Shown here one piece after another: positions 6,585 to 8,798 of a stretch of DNA of 8,798 nt. Each line of letters opens with the position of its first letter. Position 1 is the first letter of the stretch. The stretch is taken from the NCBI GenBank assembly GCA_028279945.1, contig JANQMT010000194.1:1-8798 (forward strand). Direction: 5' to 3'. The stretch is from JAKSCF01 sp028279945. GTDB lineage: Bacteria > Bacillota > Clostridia > Peptostreptococcales > JAAYPU01. The notes under the pieces are model-generated. The model was not told the origin of the DNA, ran no database searches, and worked only from the letters and a program-made list of their open reading frames with translations. The translations under genes were made by a program, and so were the position numbers.

Positions 6585-7595
6585 ATGGGTCAATTCAGTG
6601 GTCTTTTATTAAAAGATACTCGACTAATGATATATAATTACTTTTTTTATATCACTTTATTCATTGTTATTCTATTCGTTATCGCCATTAATTTTATTAT
6701 ACCTGAAGATTTAAATATAGAACCTACTGGTTATATCACTTTTGAAACAGAAAAAACTGCTGCAGACCTGCCCGGTGCCTTTCAGTTGGACAGCCATTTA
6801 ATACCCGTAGAGTCCAGAGCCCAACTCTACGAAAACATGGCGGCAAATTTCAACAGTATAGGAATGGTCGTGAAAAATGAAAATGAAATAGAATATATAC
6901 TCCAAGGACATGAAAATGAGAAATTTAAAAATCTTTTAGCTTTAGAAACAAAATTTTTATTGGGAGAATACTCCGAAAATATCTCCATCACTTCAAGAGT
7001 ACTAACGGAAACAACTAATACTGCACCGTTTAACCATCTTATTATCCCTATATTCCTAGTTACCGAACCGGCTTTGTTAGGTTTATTTCTAATCGCCACT
7101 ATGGTTTTCTCAGAAAAAGAAGAAGATACTTTAAGAGCTTATACGGTTACACCCGGTAGTTTTACAGCTTTTTTCATCTCCAAGGAAATTGTATTAATTG
7201 CTTTGGGTATTATGTCCCTTTTGATTTGTACTATTTTCACTATAGGTTTTGATGTTCATTTTGGCTACTTACTGCTTCTCACGATTACGGGGAGTTTGAT
7301 GGGATCCGGATTAGGCCTTTTAATTGCCTCTATCTTTGATAATATCACTAAAGCAATGGTTTGGATCATAGCAGTCAGCATTCTTTTAACTTTACCTTTT
7401 GTATCATATTTGGTGCCTCATTTTGCCCCAACCATCATAAAAATAATACCCGTTTATTCCATGCTGTTTGCGTTTAAAGAAGCTTTATTTTTCTCTGGAA
7501 ATCATGCTTTAATATGGAACACATCCGCACTGACACTTATTATTGGAGTTATTACTTTCATCACAGCTAGATGGATGTTTACAAAATCATTGTAG
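6585..7595 (+). CDS. ABC-2 type exporter permease, first membrane subunit
   Basis: The 336-residue integral membrane protein has the ABC-2 layout. One transmembrane helix lies near 18-40, then an outward-facing domain of about 110 residues, then about five helices (roughly 152-176, 199-221, 226-250, 257-277 and 312-332). The cytoplasmic EKEEDTLRAYTVTP at 177-190, after the second helix, is the coupling-type motif of the family. The ATG is one base after the ATPase stop codon, with AGGGGG inside the end of that gene, so the two are translationally linked. It is only distantly similar to the next protein by eye, mainly through topology and this motif. The pair therefore probably forms a heterodimeric channel. 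Confidence 0.9.
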   Translation: MGQFSGLLLKDTRLMIYNYFFYITLFIVILFVIAINFIIPEDLNIEPTGYITFETEKTAADLPGAFQLDSHLIPVESRAQLYENMAANFNSIGMVVKNENEIEYILQGHENEKFKNLLALETKFLLGEYSENISITSRVLTETTNTAPFNHLIIPIFLVTEPALLGLFLIATMVFSEKEEDTLRAYTVTPGSFTAFFISKEIVLIALGIMSLLICTIFTIGFDVHFGYLLLLTITGSLMGSGLGLLIASIFDNITKAMVWIIAVSILLTLPFVSYLVPHFAPTIIKIIPVYSMLFAFKEALFFSGNHALIWNTSALTLIIGVITFITARWMFTKSL

Positions 7596-7610
7596 TATAG
7601 GAGGTTGACT

Positions 7611-8618
7611 ATGAAAAGAATTGCAAGTATTGCTTATCGAGATTTTTTAAATAATATAAAAAATTCAATTGTGTTATACATGGTAGCGGCCCCTATTCTA
7701 CTGGCTTTTATTATTTCTTTATTTGTTCCCACTGCTGAGTCATCTTCAGCTGTTTTTGCAGTGGATCAAACCATTGATTCAGTTGTTGTGGATCAAATTT
7801 TAGAATATGCATCCGTAGAATATTACCATGACATTCATGCTCTTGAAGACAGGGTCATGGCCATTGATGATGTTATCGGCCTAACTCTATCAGATGGAAA
7901 TTATGTAATATTGTCCCAAGGCAATGAAAGCTCGGACTTAGACCGGATACTAAGAATGATATTGTATCAATACCACTCTGATGGGAGCATTAATAACAAC
8001 CCCATAGTAAATGTTCAGTTCTCCAATATTGGTGTGGAGGACTCTCCTGTATCAGTCATCGGTACCATCTCAATTATCATGATGTGCATTGCAATTGCCG
8101 GAATGATTATCGGATTAAATATTGTTGAAGAGAAGGAATCTAAAACCATACGCGCTCTTAATGTTACGCCCATGAATAAAGGTGAATTTATTGTAGGAAA
8201 GAGCTTAGTAGGCTGTCTGATCTCGGTTGTTCAGGTTTTTATCGTCATGCTGATTATGGGATACCATCAATTTCATTGGGTCATGCTTTTAGCTTTCACC
8301 ATAGCAAACCTGTTAATTGTTATCCTATTTGGATTTTTGACGGGTATAACCAGTCCTAACCAAATGGCAGCTATCGCTAATGTCAAAATCATGTTTCTGC
8401 CCATTTCAATTTCAATCATTGGTGCCATAATGATTCCCGGCAGCCAACAATTTTTGTTGTATTGGTCCCCTTTTTATTGGACGTATTTAGGATATTTAGA
8501 TATCATAAAACAGACAGCCACTTGGCTTTCCTTAGGATATTACGCATTATGGATATTATTGATTACTTTATTGTTGTTTATAGCGTTAAAGCGAAAGATA
8601 AATATAAAGTTAAACTAA
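7611..8618 (+). CDS. ABC-2 type exporter permease, second membrane subunit
   Basis: The 335-residue membrane protein repeats the topology of its upstream neighbour. There is one helix near 19-39, an outward-facing domain of about 105 residues, then helices near 148-171, 196-216, 223-245, 257-276 and 307-326. The motif EEKESKTIRALNVTP (about 173-187) corresponds to EKEEDTLRAYTVTP in the first subunit, which supports an origin by duplication and a paired channel. I choose the ATG at 7611 because GGAGG (7600-7604) is 6 bases upstream. The longer reading starts at a TTG directly abutting that Shine-Dalgarno sequence. The gene starts 15 bases after the previous stop and closes the operon. Two-permease sets of this kind include proteins annotated as fluoroquinolone exporters, but the substrate here is unknown. 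Confidence 0.9.
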   Translation: MKRIASIAYRDFLNNIKNSIVLYMVAAPILLAFIISLFVPTAESSSAVFAVDQTIDSVVVDQILEYASVEYYHDIHALEDRVMAIDDVIGLTLSDGNYVILSQGNESSDLDRILRMILYQYHSDGSINNNPIVNVQFSNIGVEDSPVSVIGTISIIMMCIAIAGMIIGLNIVEEKESKTIRALNVTPMNKGEFIVGKSLVGCLISVVQVFIVMLIMGYHQFHWVMLLAFTIANLLIVILFGFLTGITSPNQMAAIANVKIMFLPISISIIGAIMIPGSQQFLLYWSPFYWTYLGYLDIIKQTATWLSLGYYALWILLITLLLFIALKRKINIKLN

Positions 8619-8659
8619 TTTTTATTGATGATTCATCCGAAAAATATTTTGTTTCATGT

Positions 8660-8688
8660 CTGAAACCACTGGCCATGCTAGTGGTCAG
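8660..8688 (+). terminator. hairpin after the ABC operon, possible 3' end
   Basis: ACCACTGGC (8665-8673) pairs with GCTAGTGGT (8677-8685) through nine base pairs, one of them G-U, around a CAT loop. A CTG/CAG extension (8660-8662 and 8686-8688) follows beyond an AA bulge. It lies 41 bases after the last stop codon. No U-run follows, so it is not a textbook intrinsic terminator. It may protect or define the 3' end of the mRNA. A T-run at 8737-8743 is too far away to belong to it. Confidence 0.4.
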
Positions 8689-8775
8689 CTTATCGAAAAA
8701 GTACTAGAAAAATGAATGCAGGTGTATGAATATTCGTTTTTTTGTGTTCATTTGGTCAGAAAATTTAGGTGGTAG

Positions 8776-8798
8776 ATGGACTATAAAAGTCGTGAACA
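8776..8798 (+). CDS. possible start of a gene cut by the right window edge
   Basis: An ATG at 8776 reads MDYKSRE before the window ends. AGGTGG (8767-8772) is a partial Shine-Dalgarno match, but only 3 bases separate it from the ATG. No promoter is evident. Seven codons cannot identify a family. The first 18 bases match 15 of 18 bases at 1449-1466, where another short frame begins. Confidence 0.2.

Noticed and set aside
6340..7099. Two minus-strand frames of 71 and 90 codons (6340-6555 and 6827-7099) within the ABC operon
   Set aside because: Both are antisense to clear coding sequence with conserved motifs and have no supporting signals.
8462..8707. An 81-codon plus-strand frame overlapping the end of the second permease
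   Set aside because: Most of it is an alternate-frame shadow of the permease, and there is no Shine-Dalgarno sequence.
4042..8774. TAGGTGGTA shared by 8766-8774 and the complement of 4042-4050
   Set aside because: A nine-base match with no flanking similarity is expected by chance at this window size.

Overview
The window is AT-rich and looks like chromosome of a low-GC anaerobic or facultative Firmicute, most likely class Clostridia. The reasons are the A/T-ending codons, strong AGGAGG-type ribosome sites, a TTG start, a short-stem/U-run terminator, and the protein families present. I see no phage, insertion sequence, CRISPR, tRNA or rRNA. Seven complete protein genes are supported, and a start codon opens near each window edge.

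Left half, minus strand. At 36-1250 is a HemN-like radical SAM enzyme whose C-terminal half resembles the anaerobic haem-degrading ChuW/HutW group. Its upstream region has a good sigma-A promoter with a 16/19 match to the Fur box just downstream of the -10, so control by iron is likely. A possible next gene begins 10 bases after its stop and runs off the left edge. Upstream of the enzyme gene lies a large Lon-related protease (1547-3967) with an intact Ser/Lys active site but arginine in place of the P-loop lysine; it ends in a clear intrinsic terminator. Its leader holds nested inverted repeats. Further along, 4244-4807 encodes a TlpA/ResA-like thiol-disulfide lipoprotein starting at TTG.

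Right half, plus strand, divergent from the lipoprotein gene. A TetR-family regulator (4971-5594) is followed by a three-gene ABC-2 type export operon: an ATPase (5729-6583) and two membrane subunits (6585-7595 and 7611-8618), tightly packed. The most useful observation is a shared 16-bp dyad, ATGACC-N4-AGTCAC, found once at the tetR promoter and once at the ABC operon promoter. Both copies have the same position relative to the -10 box. This points to a self-contained circuit in which the regulator represses itself and the exporter until a ligand appears.

Two starts need correcting from the longest-ORF choice: the Lon-like gene should start at the ATG ending at 3967 and the second permease at 7611, because the longer forms begin at TTG directly against the Shine-Dalgarno sequence. 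Overall the genes belong to known families. The unusual content is mostly regulatory: the paired operators, the Fur site, the structured Lon leader and an AT-rich hairpin before the ABC operon. I do not see convincing evidence of a wholly new system.
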